DNA of 64,000 nucleotides from Sva-07 sp963728195. GTDB taxonomy: Bacteria > Actinomycetota > Acidimicrobiia > Acidimicrobiales > Ilumatobacteraceae. Under the pieces are notes generated by a model. The model saw only the letters and a program-made list of their open reading frames with translations. It did no database searches and was not told the origin of the DNA. The DNA lies in the NCBI GenBank assembly GCA_963728195.1, contig CAVSIX010000013.1:1-64000 (forward strand). The letters run 5' to 3'. Positions 15,998 to 24,062 of the stretch are shown here, one piece after another. Every line of letters starts with the position of its first letter. Positions within the stretch are counted from its first letter, which is position 1. The position numbers were made by a program, and so were the translations under genes.

Positions 15998-17608
15998 ATG
16001 TCGATCGCCACCCCTCGGTCCACCGCCCGCGCACCGCACCACATGGTGGCGAGCGCCGATCAGCTCGCCACGTCCGCCGGTCTGGCGATCTTCGCGCAGG
16101 GTGGCAACGCCGTCGACGCTGCGATCGCCACCAACGCAGCGATCGCGATCACGGCGCCACACCTGTGTGGCATCGGCGGAGATCTGTTCGCACTGATCCA
16201 CGTCGACGACCCGTCCCGACCGGATCAGCCGGGCGAGACCTTTGCGCTGAACGCGTCGGGACGGGCCGGTTCCGGCGCCGATCCGGCGGCGCTGCGTTCC
16301 GGCGGATTCACCGACATGCCGTTCAAGCTCGACGTGCGATCGGTGACCGTCCCCGGCTGCATCGACGGGTGGATGGCGTTGCACGAACGGTTCGGCTCGC
16401 TCCCCCTCGACGTGATCCTGGCGCCGGCGCGTCGGCTGGCAGCGGAAGGCTTCCCGGCGAGCCCGCTGCTCGTCGGATCGCTGCGCCGTCTCGACGCTGC
16501 CAGCCGCTCGAACCTCGACGAGCTGGCGTCCCAGGCGACGTCGACGGGCGCTCGTGTGCGCCGACCCGGCGCTGCGCTCGTGCTCGCCGCCCTGCCCGCC
16601 AGCGGGCGCGACGGCTTCTACCTCGGCTCGTTCGGCGACGGCCTCGTCGAACTCGGCGACGGACTGTTCGACGCCGATGATCTCGGCACCGTGCAGGCGA
16701 ATTGGGTGGAACCGCTCAGTGCGTCGGCATTCGGCGTCGAGCTGCACACGATCCCACCGAACTCGCAGGGCTATCTGACCTTGGCGGCGGCGCGCCTCGC
16801 CGAGCAGCTCGATCTGCCCGACGACCCCGACGACGAGCGTTGGGCGCACCTGCTGATCGAGGCGGCAACAGCCGCCGGATTCGACCGACCCGATGCGCTC
16901 CACGACCACGCCGACGGTGCCGCGCTGATCGCAGAGACCGACGGCCGGCTCGACCTGATCGGCCTCGAGCGCGCCAGCCGGCGGCCCACCCCGGGGTCCG
17001 ACGGCGACACCACCTCTCTGTGCACCGCCGGCATCGACAGCGACGGACGACGCCTGGGCGTGTCGCTGATCCAGTCGAACGCCTCGGGCTTCGGCAGCCA
17101 CCTCGTCGAGCCGAACACCGGGATCAACCTGCACAACCGGGGTATCGGGTTCAACCTGATCGAGGGTCACCGCGCCGAGTACGGCCCGGGTCGACGCCCG
17201 CCGCACACGCTGTCGCCGGCGCTCGCGACGCGCGCCGGACGCCTCGCGTCGGTGTTCGGCACGATGGGCGGCGACGCCCAACCGCAGATCCTGCTGCAGA
17301 TCGCCGCCCGATTGTTCCATCACGGCCAGTCGCCGACAGCGGCGATCGACGCCGCCCGGTGGATCCTGCACGGCCCCGACACCGGCTTCGACACGTGGAC
17401 CGGCGCCGGCGGTCCACTCGTCCATGTCGAAGGTCACGCCCCCGCCGACTGGGTCGACGCCCTCGCCGCTCGGGGCCATCGCAGCGAGCCACGACCGGCC
17501 TGGGACTCCGGCTTCGGCCACGCCCACGCCATCGTGGTCGAGGACACCGGCATGTTCGCAGGCGCCGCCGACCCCCGCGCGGTCATCGGCTCCGCCGCCG
17601 GTGCCTGA
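15998..17608 (+). CDS. gamma-glutamyltransferase family protein (Ntn hydrolase)
   Basis: A 536-residue proenzyme of the gamma-glutamyltranspeptidase family, which cleaves itself at a conserved Thr. The large-subunit landmarks are AIFAQGGNAVDAAIAT, APHLCGIGGDLFAL and SVTVPGCIDGWMALHERFG. The self-cleavage site is in SDGDTTSLCTAG near residue 340, where the second Thr would be the nucleophile. The small subunit has NASGFGSHLVEPNTGI and FGTMGGDAQPQ. No signal peptide is visible, unlike classical periplasmic GGT, so a cytoplasmic acylase or GGT-like hydrolase is likely. It follows the polyamine operon by 15 nt. The substrate is uncertain. Confidence 0.9.
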   Translation: MSIATPRSTARAPHHMVASADQLATSAGLAIFAQGGNAVDAAIATNAAIAITAPHLCGIGGDLFALIHVDDPSRPDQPGETFALNASGRAGSGADPAALRSGGFTDMPFKLDVRSVTVPGCIDGWMALHERFGSLPLDVILAPARRLAAEGFPASPLLVGSLRRLDAASRSNLDELASQATSTGARVRRPGAALVLAALPASGRDGFYLGSFGDGLVELGDGLFDADDLGTVQANWVEPLSASAFGVELHTIPPNSQGYLTLAAARLAEQLDLPDDPDDERWAHLLIEAATAAGFDRPDALHDHADGAALIAETDGRLDLIGLERASRRPTPGSDGDTTSLCTAGIDSDGRRLGVSLIQSNASGFGSHLVEPNTGINLHNRGIGFNLIEGHRAEYGPGRRPPHTLSPALATRAGRLASVFGTMGGDAQPQILLQIAARLFHHGQSPTAAIDAARWILHGPDTGFDTWTGAGGPLVHVEGHAPADWVDALAARGHRSEPRPAWDSGFGHAHAIVVEDTGMFAGAADPRAVIGSAAGA

Positions 17609-17656
17609 GTCGCCTCGGGCGCCTGAGTCGCGCCTCGGGCGCCTCTACCGCGCACC

Positions 17657-17707
17657 GTTTCGTGTGAGCGCCTACGTCGACGTTGGAGGTTGTGGCTCAC
17701 ACGAAAC
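17657..17707. repeat. intergenic palindrome A (GTTTCGTGTGAGC arms)
   Basis: Arms GTTTCGTGTGAGC (17657-17669) and GCTCACACGAAAC (17695-17707) are perfectly complementary over 13 bp, around a 25-nt centre containing TACGTCGACG. It lies between the convergent GGT and LLM genes, is followed directly by palindrome B, and could serve as a bidirectional terminator. Confidence 0.75.
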
Positions 17708-17719
17708 GAGATGACGTGG

Positions 17720-17766
17720 TTTGTGTGACCGCGTACGTCGACGGAGGCGATCGTCGCTCACACAAA
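17720..17766. repeat. intergenic palindrome B, sister of A
   Basis: Arms TTTGTGTGACC (17720-17730) and GCTCACACAAA (17756-17766) pair with one mismatch. The centre again contains TACGTCGACG. The 47-nt element is clearly related to palindrome A, 12 nt away. Confidence 0.75.
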
Positions 17767-17787
17767 TGCGGGCGCGCGAGGTGGGCG

Positions 17788-18963
17788 TCAGAGGAGCGGG
17801 AGGACCTCTTCGGCGAAACGGGCCATCTGCTCGTCGGCCTTCTTGTAGGGGTCGCCGATCAGGTGCGGGAACAGGGTCAGGTACTCGAGGCCGAGCAGGT
17901 CGCGGTAGAAGGCGACCTCCTCGGCGACCTTGTCGGGCGGGCCGACGAGGATCGTCTTGTTCTCGATCGACTCGTCGAGCGTCGGGATCAGCCCAGGAGC
18001 GGACGGCTTGCCGTCGGGGCCCATGTAGCCACGGCTCCAGCCGTACGGGCCGAGGAACTTCCAGAACTCGTCGTGGCCGGCGAGCGCCGATGCCCGGGCC
18101 TCCTCCATCGTGTCCTCGATGCGGAACGACAGCACGAGCATGCGCTTCTCGTGCGGCGCCAGCTCGACGCCGTGCGAGCTGGCGTACGTCTCGCCGTACT
18201 TGTCCCAGAACCGCTTGATGAAGCTGTAGTGCTGGTTCCAGAACACCGCGCCGTGATCGACGACCGGCACGTAGTCGAGCGTCGGGGGCGAGGTGACCGC
18301 CTGCCAGATCTCGAACGGGTGGATCGGCCTGGGCACCAGCGTCAGTTCCTGGACGGTCTCGCCCCGATCGGGGATGCCGGGAATCGGGATCTGGAAGTGT
18401 TTGCCCTGGAACGAGAAGCTCTCCTGGGTCAACGCCCGGCGAATGATCTCCATCGACTCCTCGAAGACCTCACGGTTGTGCAGGTCGGCGTCGACCATGT
18501 CCGGGTTGTCGAGCGACCCGATCGACACGCCCTTGTCGTTGAGGTGGAGCACCTCGCGCGGCACCGTGCCGCGGCCCACCCCGAGCATGCCGCGCCCGCC
18601 CGACAGGTTGTGCAGCGTGGCGAAGTCCTCGGCGAGACGCAGCGGGTTCCACTGCGGCACGACGTTGAACATCGCCCCGAAGCGCAGTGTGGTCGTCTGG
18701 GCGGCGATCCACGTCGAGATCATCAGCCCGTTCGGGATCACCTCGTAGCCCTCGTACTGGAAGTGGTGCTCGGTGGTCCAGAACGAATCGAACCCCAGCC
18801 GCTCGGCCTCCTTGGCCGAGTTGACGTAGTCGAGCGTCGCCTTCCAACACTGCTCGTTGGTGTAGCGCCGATCCATCGGGTCGGGCTTGCCGGCCCCTGC
18901 ATCGTCCATCTCGACGCCTCCGAAGAAGAAGGCGCCGAGCTTCAGGTCCGGTCGTTCGGTCAT
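17788..18963 (-). CDS. LLM class flavin-dependent oxidoreductase
   Basis: A 391-residue luciferase-like monooxygenase-fold protein, a TIM barrel using FMNH2 or F420. Family signatures include AERLGFDSFWTTEHHF near residue 50, RFGAMFNVVPQWNPLRLAEDFATLHNLSGGR (nucleotide-binding bulge region) and GVGRGTVPREV. The C-terminal part (ILVGPPDKVAEEVAFYRDLLG) is the usual closing element. The substrate is not predictable. It is convergent with the GGT-like gene and divergent from the amidohydrolase gene, only 18 nt from it, so the two may share control in a small catabolic region. The ATG at 18963 is fixed by that gap. Confidence 0.9.
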   Translation of the reverse strand: MTERPDLKLGAFFFGGVEMDDAGAGKPDPMDRRYTNEQCWKATLDYVNSAKEAERLGFDSFWTTEHHFQYEGYEVIPNGLMISTWIAAQTTTLRFGAMFNVVPQWNPLRLAEDFATLHNLSGGRGMLGVGRGTVPREVLHLNDKGVSIGSLDNPDMVDADLHNREVFEESMEIIRRALTQESFSFQGKHFQIPIPGIPDRGETVQELTLVPRPIHPFEIWQAVTSPPTLDYVPVVDHGAVFWNQHYSFIKRFWDKYGETYASSHGVELAPHEKRMLVLSFRIEDTMEEARASALAGHDEFWKFLGPYGWSRGYMGPDGKPSAPGLIPTLDESIENKTILVGPPDKVAEEVAFYRDLLGLEYLTLFPHLIGDPYKKADEQMARFAEEVLPLL

Positions 18964-18968
18964 CGCGT

Positions 18969-18974
18969 TAGTTT
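18969..18974 (+). promoter_or_regulatory. -10 box TAGTTT for the amidohydrolase
   Basis: TAGTTT is followed by 7 nt and then the ATG at 18982, in the 18-nt space between two divergent genes. The promoter of the amidohydrolase gene must therefore overlap the LLM coding region. Confidence 0.45.
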
Positions 18975-18981
18975 CGCGCAG

Positions 18982-20193
18982 ATGCCCAGCACCCTCCTAC
19001 GGCGAGCGACGATTGTTCACGCGGACGTGACAGAGGGTCCACGCGACGTGCTGATCACCGATGGCGTGATCACCGAGATCGCCCCGTCGATCACCACGCC
19101 CGCCGACGAGACCGTGGATCTGGACGGGTGGATCCTGTCGGCCGCCGCCGTCGAGCCCCACGCCCACCTCGACAAGGCCTTCCTCGCCGAGGCGGTCGAG
19201 AATTCCACCGGTGACCTGATGGGGGCGATCGAAGCGATGGAGGCCAACCGCCACCGCTTCGACGGCGCCGACACCGTGCGGCGGGCCGAGCGCGCCGCAC
19301 GTCTGATGGCTGCGAACGGCTACCGGGCGGTCCGCACCCACGCCGACACCACGACCGAACAGGGTCTTCGCAGCGTCGAAGCGCTCGCCGAGGTGAAGTG
19401 CCGCCTCGCCGACGTCATCGACGTCGAGATCGTTGCGCTGTGCGGGTGGCCGATCGTCGGCGCCGCAGCCGCCGATCAGCGTGCGCTGCTGGTCGATGCG
19501 ATGGCGGCGGGCGCCGACCTCGTCGGCGGCTGCCCGCACCTGGAACAACCGGGCGACATCGCGGCAGCCACCGAGTTCTTCCTGCAGACCGCCACCGATC
19601 ACGGTGTCGGCGTCGATCTGCACACCGACGAGACCATCGATCCCAACGTGCTGGGATTGGTGGAACTCGCCACGATGGTGCTCGACGGGTTCGACCATCC
19701 GGTGACCGCCAGTCACTGCGTCAGCCTGGGGATGCAGCCGGCCGACCGCCAGCGCGAGATCGCCGAACTGGTCGCATCGGCGGGGATCAGCGTCATCGCG
19801 CTGCCGCACACCAACCTGTTCCTGCAGGGCCGCGGCCAGGCACCGATGCCGCGTGGGCTGACCGCTGTCGCTGCCCTCCGCGCGGCCGGGGTCTGCGTCG
19901 CCGCCGGCGCCGACAACCTCCAGGATCCGTTCAATCCGGTCGGGCGGGCCTGCCCGTTCGAGACCGCCGGCCTGATGATCATGACGAGCCATCTGCTGGC
20001 CGACGATGCCTGGCGAACGGTCACCGACGCAGCGTCGGCGGCGACCGGTCGAGCGGCCCCCCGGATTGCCGTCGGCCACCCCGCCGACCTGCTCGCCGTG
20101 GCCGCCTCCTCACTCCGCGAGGCGATCGCGTTCGGCCCTTCGCGCCGTCTGGTGTGGCGACGCGGGCGGCTCCACAGCGAAACCGAGAGTTAA
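18982..20193 (+). CDS. amidohydrolase, cytosine deaminase-like
   Basis: A 403-residue metal-dependent hydrolase of the CodA/cytosine deaminase branch of the amidohydrolase superfamily, which deaminates or opens N-heterocycles such as cytosine, creatinine or isoguanine. Metal motif 1 is EPHAHLDKAF (HxH near residue 62). The others are RTHADTTTEQG, a DLHTDE His near 214, SHCVSLG near 245, and the catalytic Asp in AAGADNLQDPF near 315, followed by the composite beta-sandwich that begins the protein. The neighbours, an SDR and a thiamine-precursor/pyrimidine-style ABC transporter on the same strand, suggest import and breakdown of a small N-heterocycle. Confidence 0.9.
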   Translation: MPSTLLRRATIVHADVTEGPRDVLITDGVITEIAPSITTPADETVDLDGWILSAAAVEPHAHLDKAFLAEAVENSTGDLMGAIEAMEANRHRFDGADTVRRAERAARLMAANGYRAVRTHADTTTEQGLRSVEALAEVKCRLADVIDVEIVALCGWPIVGAAAADQRALLVDAMAAGADLVGGCPHLEQPGDIAAATEFFLQTATDHGVGVDLHTDETIDPNVLGLVELATMVLDGFDHPVTASHCVSLGMQPADRQREIAELVASAGISVIALPHTNLFLQGRGQAPMPRGLTAVAALRAAGVCVAAGADNLQDPFNPVGRACPFETAGLMIMTSHLLADDAWRTVTDAASAATGRAAPRIAVGHPADLLAVAASSLREAIAFGPSRRLVWRRGRLHSETES

Positions 20194-20228
20194 CAGACGC
20201 GGCCGCGAGCCCGCCGGGACCGACGACC

Positions 20229-20234
20229 TAAGAT
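20229..20234 (+). promoter_or_regulatory. -10 box TAAGAT for the SDR-ABC transporter operon
   Basis: TAAGAT ends 10 nt before the ATG at 20245 and overlaps the alternative ATG at 20233. The overlap argues that 20245 is the real start. Confidence 0.4.
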
Positions 20235-20244
20235 GACGCGCATC

Positions 20245-21012
20245 ATGGCCGACCGTGCAGAACGTCCTGCCCCGAGGCAGCAGCGATTCGAGGATCGCAC
20301 GGTCATCGTCACCGGCGGCGCCCGCGGAATCGGGGCCGACATCGCACGGTCGTTCGCTTCGAACGGCGCCTCCGTCGCCATCCTCGACCAGCTCGCCGGC
20401 GAGGCCGCGGCCCTGGCGAGCGAGATCGGTGGCTTCGACGTCGAATGTGATCTGGCCGACCCGACGTCCACGACGACGGCGATGGATCGTGCGATCGAGC
20501 AACTCGGCGGCGTCGACATCCTCGTCAACAATGCCGGCGTCTTCCGGATCACCCCGCTCCTCGACATCTCCGCCGATGAATGGGACTGGGTCTTCAGCAT
20601 CAACGTGCGAGCGATGCTGCTGACCACCCAGGTGGCGGCCCGCTCGATGATCGGCCGCGGGGGCGGCAAGATCGTCAACATGGCGAGCATGGGTGCCAAG
20701 GTCGGTGCCGCCGGCCAGGCCCACTACGCCGCGTCCAAAGCGGCCGTCATCTCGCTCACGCAGGTGTCGGCCGCCGAGCTCGGACCCCACAACGTCAACG
20801 TCAACTCGGTGTGTCCGGGCTACGTGCTGACCGAGATGGGGGCGTCGACCCGAACCGCCGACCAGGTTGCGCAGTGGTCTGCGCAGTCACCGCTCGGCCG
20901 ACTCGCCGACACATCCGACGTCGCGGCGATGGCGCTGTTCCTCGCGTCGTCCGACGCCGACTACTGCACCGGCCAGGCGTTCAACGTCACCGGTGGAATG
21001 ATCATGCACTGA
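20245..21012 (+). CDS. SDR family oxidoreductase
   Basis: A 255-residue classical short-chain dehydrogenase/reductase using NAD(P)H. The cofactor motif TGGARGIG is near residue 20, DILVNNAGVF near 90, the catalytic Ser in VNMASMGAKVG near 145, and YxxxK in HYAASKAAV near 158. The terminal GQAFNVTGGMIMH is typical. A catalytic Asn is expected in VFSINVRAML. It would oxidise or reduce an alcohol or ketone. It lies 6 nt before the transporter ATPase and is probably part of that operon. An upstream ATG at 20233 would add four residues but overlaps the -10 box. Confidence 0.92.
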   Translation: MADRAERPAPRQQRFEDRTVIVTGGARGIGADIARSFASNGASVAILDQLAGEAAALASEIGGFDVECDLADPTSTTTAMDRAIEQLGGVDILVNNAGVFRITPLLDISADEWDWVFSINVRAMLLTTQVAARSMIGRGGGKIVNMASMGAKVGAAGQAHYAASKAAVISLTQVSAAELGPHNVNVNSVCPGYVLTEMGASTRTADQVAQWSAQSPLGRLADTSDVAAMALFLASSDADYCTGQAFNVTGGMIMH

Positions 21013-21018
21013 GGACCG

Positions 21019-21786
21019 ATGACCGACACCATCTCGAACCCATCCGCCACGACCGAGGTCGCCGTCGCCTTCGACGACATCTCGATGACCTTCCCCGACG
21101 GCACCCACGCGTTGTCGTCGACGTCGTTCCGGCTCGCCCCCGGCGAGTTCGTCACCGTCGTCGGGCCGTCCGGTTGCGGCAAGTCGACGCTGCTGCGCAT
21201 CGCATCGGGACTCACCGCACCGACCACGGGATCCGTCACCGTCGACCAGTCGAGCCTCGGCTACGTGTTCCAGGACGCCACGCTGCTGCCGTGGCGCACC
21301 GTGTTGCAGAACGTCGAGCTGCTCGCCGAACTCGACGGCCTGCCCAAGGACGACACGCGACGCCGGGCCCTCGAGAGCATCGAGCTCGTCGGGTTGAAGG
21401 GCCACGAGGACAAGTTCCCGAAGCAGATGTCGGGCGGCATGAGAATGCGGGCATCGCTGGCGCGCAGCCTGGTGCTCGATCCCACGGTGTTCCTGTTCGA
21501 CGAGCCGTTCGGTGCGGTCGACGAGATCACACGCGAACGCCTCAACGACGAGGTGATCTCGTTGTTCATGCGCAAGAAGTTCGCCGGGCTGTTCATCACC
21601 CACTCGATCAGCGAGGCGGTGTTCCTGTCGACGCGGATCCTCGTGATGAGCGGGCGCCCGGGATCGATCGTCGGGGAATTCGACGTGCCGTTCAGCTACC
21701 CACGCGACCCCGAGCTGCGCTTCGACTCACACTTCGCCGAACTGTGCGGCGACATCTCCCACGCACTGCGCGGAGCACACTCATGA
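21019..21786 (+). CDS. ABC transporter ATPase, NitT/TauT/ThiZ type
   Basis: A 255-residue nucleotide-binding protein: Walker A GPSGCGKST near residue 53, Q-loop FQDATLLPWRT, signature MSGGMRMRASLARSL, Walker B VFLFDEPFGAVDE and H-loop FITHSISEAVFL. The LPWRT segment after the Q-loop is typical of the nitrate/sulfonate/taurine/hydroxymethylpyrimidine group. It overlaps the permease gene as ATGA and supplies ATP hydrolysis for that permease and the lipoprotein encoded downstream. Confidence 0.93.
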   Translation: MTDTISNPSATTEVAVAFDDISMTFPDGTHALSSTSFRLAPGEFVTVVGPSGCGKSTLLRIASGLTAPTTGSVTVDQSSLGYVFQDATLLPWRTVLQNVELLAELDGLPKDDTRRRALESIELVGLKGHEDKFPKQMSGGMRMRASLARSLVLDPTVFLFDEPFGAVDEITRERLNDEVISLFMRKKFAGLFITHSISEAVFLSTRILVMSGRPGSIVGEFDVPFSYPRDPELRFDSHFAELCGDISHALRGAHS

Positions 21787-22676
21787 CCGCCAGCCTCGAA
21801 TCGGATACCGAGGTGTCGCTCGTCGCTCTCGGCGCCGACGAGCGACTCGTCGGTGAGACGTCACCGTCCGGACGTCCGACACGCAAGAATGTCGTCGGTT
21901 CCATCGTCGGGCCGCTCGTGTTCCTCGCACTGTTCCTCGCGTTCTGGGAGTACATGCACCTCGACGGGATGCGTCGGTTCTTCGACAAGCCCGGATTCCT
22001 GCTGCCGTCGCCGGTGACGGTGATCGACAACTCGTTCCTCGACTCTGTCGTGCGCCAGCAGATGATCACGGGGCTCGCATGGACGACCTTCACCGCGCTC
22101 ACCGGGCTGGCCATCAGCGTGGTGCTCGGCATCAGCCTGGCCGTGCTGATGGCCCAGGCGCGATGGCTCGAGCGCTCCATGTATCCGTACCTCGTCGCAG
22201 CGCAGGCGCTTCCCGTCCTCGCCATCGTGCCATTGATCGGCTCGGTGTTCGGCGGCGGCATCGGTTCTCGGATCTTCGTCTGCGTGATGATCTCGATCTT
22301 CCCGATCGTCACGAACACCTTGTTCGGGCTCACGTCGGTCGACACGTCGCTGCACGAGCTGTTCTCCTTGCGCGGTGTGTCGCGCTCGACGCGGTTGCGC
22401 AAGCTCCAGTTCCCCGCGGCGATGCCGTCGATCTTCATCGGCTTCCGCATCTCGGCCGGGCTCAGCGTGATCGGCGCGATCGTCGGCGAGCAGTTCTTCC
22501 GCGCCGGCCAGAAGCCGGGAATCGGCGTGGTCATCGAGCAGTTCCGCCAGAAGGCCCGCTTTCCCCAGGTGTACGGCGGGCTGATGGTCGCAGCACTGCT
22601 CGGCATCGCCGTGTTCTTCGCGTTCGGCGCTCTGCGCAAGATCGCCATCGGTCGTTGGTACGACGAGTCCTCGTAG
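21783..22676 (+). CDS. ABC transporter permease, NitT/TauT/ThiX type
   Basis: A 297-residue membrane protein with an N-terminal cytoplasmic tail of about 40 residues, then about six hydrophobic segments (GSIVGPLVFLALFLAFWEYM first). The EAA-like coupling loop is LFSLRGVSRSTRLRKLQFPAAMPSIF. The ATG overlaps the ATPase stop (ATGA). It would form a homodimeric channel with the preceding ATPase and the following binding protein. Confidence 0.92.
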   Translation: MTASLESDTEVSLVALGADERLVGETSPSGRPTRKNVVGSIVGPLVFLALFLAFWEYMHLDGMRRFFDKPGFLLPSPVTVIDNSFLDSVVRQQMITGLAWTTFTALTGLAISVVLGISLAVLMAQARWLERSMYPYLVAAQALPVLAIVPLIGSVFGGGIGSRIFVCVMISIFPIVTNTLFGLTSVDTSLHELFSLRGVSRSTRLRKLQFPAAMPSIFIGFRISAGLSVIGAIVGEQFFRAGQKPGIGVVIEQFRQKARFPQVYGGLMVAALLGIAVFFAFGALRKIAIGRWYDESS

Positions 22677-22763
22677 TCGCCACCCGACCCCGCTCTCCAC
22701 ACCCACCGGAACCCTCGCGGTTCCTCGATCCCAGCCAGCGTGAACCCCACCAAGGAGCAAACC

Positions 22764-24017
22764 ATGAAGACCACCCGCAGCGCCAAGCTGCTCGGCATCA
22801 CCCTCGCCGCAGGGCTCGTCGTCGCCGCGTGCGGCAGCGACGACGACAGCGGTTCCTCGGACACCGGTGACGGCACGACCGCCACCGAATCGACCGAGGG
22901 TGCGACCGAGACGACGGCGGCGACCGAATCGACCACCGGCTCGACCGACGCAACCACCGACGGCGAGGGCGTGTCGCTCGCCGGCGACTGTCCCGAGACC
23001 GTCGCCATCCAGCTCGACTGGATGCCCGAGGCCGAGCACGGTTTCCTCTATCAGATGATCGGTGAGGGCTACGAGGTCGACGCCGGCAATGCGTACGTCA
23101 CCGGACCGCTCATCGATTCCGCCGGCAACGACACCGGCGTCGACGTCCAGATCCGCTCCGGCGGTGCGGCCCAGAACTTCTCACCCGTGACGCAGATCAT
23201 GTACTCGAACGACGACGTGCTGCTCGGGTTCGTCTACACCGACGAGGCGATCCAGTTCTCGGGTGACTTCCCGACCGTCGCGATCGAGTCCGGTTACGAG
23301 AAGAACCCGCAGATGATCATGTGGGATCCCGAGACCTACCCCGACGTGACCGGCATCGCCGACCTCGGCGAGGCGGGCGTCCTCGTCCGCTACTTCGGTG
23401 GCGCGGCCTACATGGACTTCCTCACCGGCTCGGGGCTGCTGTCATCCGATCAGGTCGACGGCTCCTACACGGGTGATCCGAGCTTGTTCATCGCCGACGA
23501 AGGAGCTTCGGCGCAGCAGGGATTCGCATCGGCCGAGCCGTACCTGTACGAGGTCGAGCTGCCCGACTGGGGCAAGCCGGTCGAGTACCAGTACATCAAC
23601 GACATGGGCTGGGAGAACTATGCCCAGTCGATCGCGACCAAGCCGGAGAACATCGAGAAGTACTCGGCGTGCTTCACCAAGCTGGTCCCGATCATCCAGC
23701 AGGCCAGCGTCGACTACCTCGCCGACCCGGCTCGCACCAACGCCATCATCCTCGACGCCGTCGATCAGTTCGGCGCCGACTTCGGGTGGGACTACACCCA
23801 GGGCGCCGCTGACTTCGGCGTGCAGAAGATCAAGGACGACGGCCTGATCGCCAACAGTCCTGAAGGTGTCGTCGGGCAGTTCGACCTCGACCGCGTCGCC
23901 GGGCTGATCGAATTGGCCGTGCCGATCTACACCGCCCAGGGCGCAACGCCCAAGGACGGTGTGACACCCGAGGACATCGTGACGAACCAGTTCATCGATC
24001 CCTCGATCGGACTCTGA
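22764..24017 (+). CDS. ABC transporter substrate-binding lipoprotein, NMT1/ThiY-like
   Basis: A 417-residue lipoprotein. The signal peptide has lipobox LVVAACGS, then a Thr/Ser/Glu-rich linker to about residue 70, then an NMT1/ThiY-like binding domain beginning VAIQLDWMPEAEHGFLYQMIGEGY. That opening resembles binders of hydroxymethylpyrimidine-type ligands. The ATG at 22764 has a clear AAGGAG at 22752-22757, six nt upstream, so an earlier in-frame start is rejected. It lies 87 nt after the permease stop. A terminator hairpin follows the gene. Confidence 0.9.
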   Translation: MKTTRSAKLLGITLAAGLVVAACGSDDDSGSSDTGDGTTATESTEGATETTAATESTTGSTDATTDGEGVSLAGDCPETVAIQLDWMPEAEHGFLYQMIGEGYEVDAGNAYVTGPLIDSAGNDTGVDVQIRSGGAAQNFSPVTQIMYSNDDVLLGFVYTDEAIQFSGDFPTVAIESGYEKNPQMIMWDPETYPDVTGIADLGEAGVLVRYFGGAAYMDFLTGSGLLSSDQVDGSYTGDPSLFIADEGASAQQGFASAEPYLYEVELPDWGKPVEYQYINDMGWENYAQSIATKPENIEKYSACFTKLVPIIQQASVDYLADPARTNAIILDAVDQFGADFGWDYTQGAADFGVQKIKDDGLIANSPEGVVGQFDLDRVAGLIELAVPIYTAQGATPKDGVTPEDIVTNQFIDPSIGL

Positions 24018-24021
24018 GCGT

Positions 24022-24061
24022 CCGACGGCGGGGTGCTCCGAGAGGAGTGCCCCGCCGTCGG
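24022..24061. terminator. bidirectional terminator hairpin between convergent genes
   Basis: Arms CCGACGGCGGGGTGCTC (24022-24038) and GAGTGCCCCGCCGTCGG (24045-24061) pair over 17 positions with two mismatches. The hairpin lies just after the lipoprotein stop and just before the stop of the opposite-strand hydrolase. It has no T-tract, as is usual in high-GC actinobacteria. Confidence 0.75.
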
Positions 24062-24062
24062 C

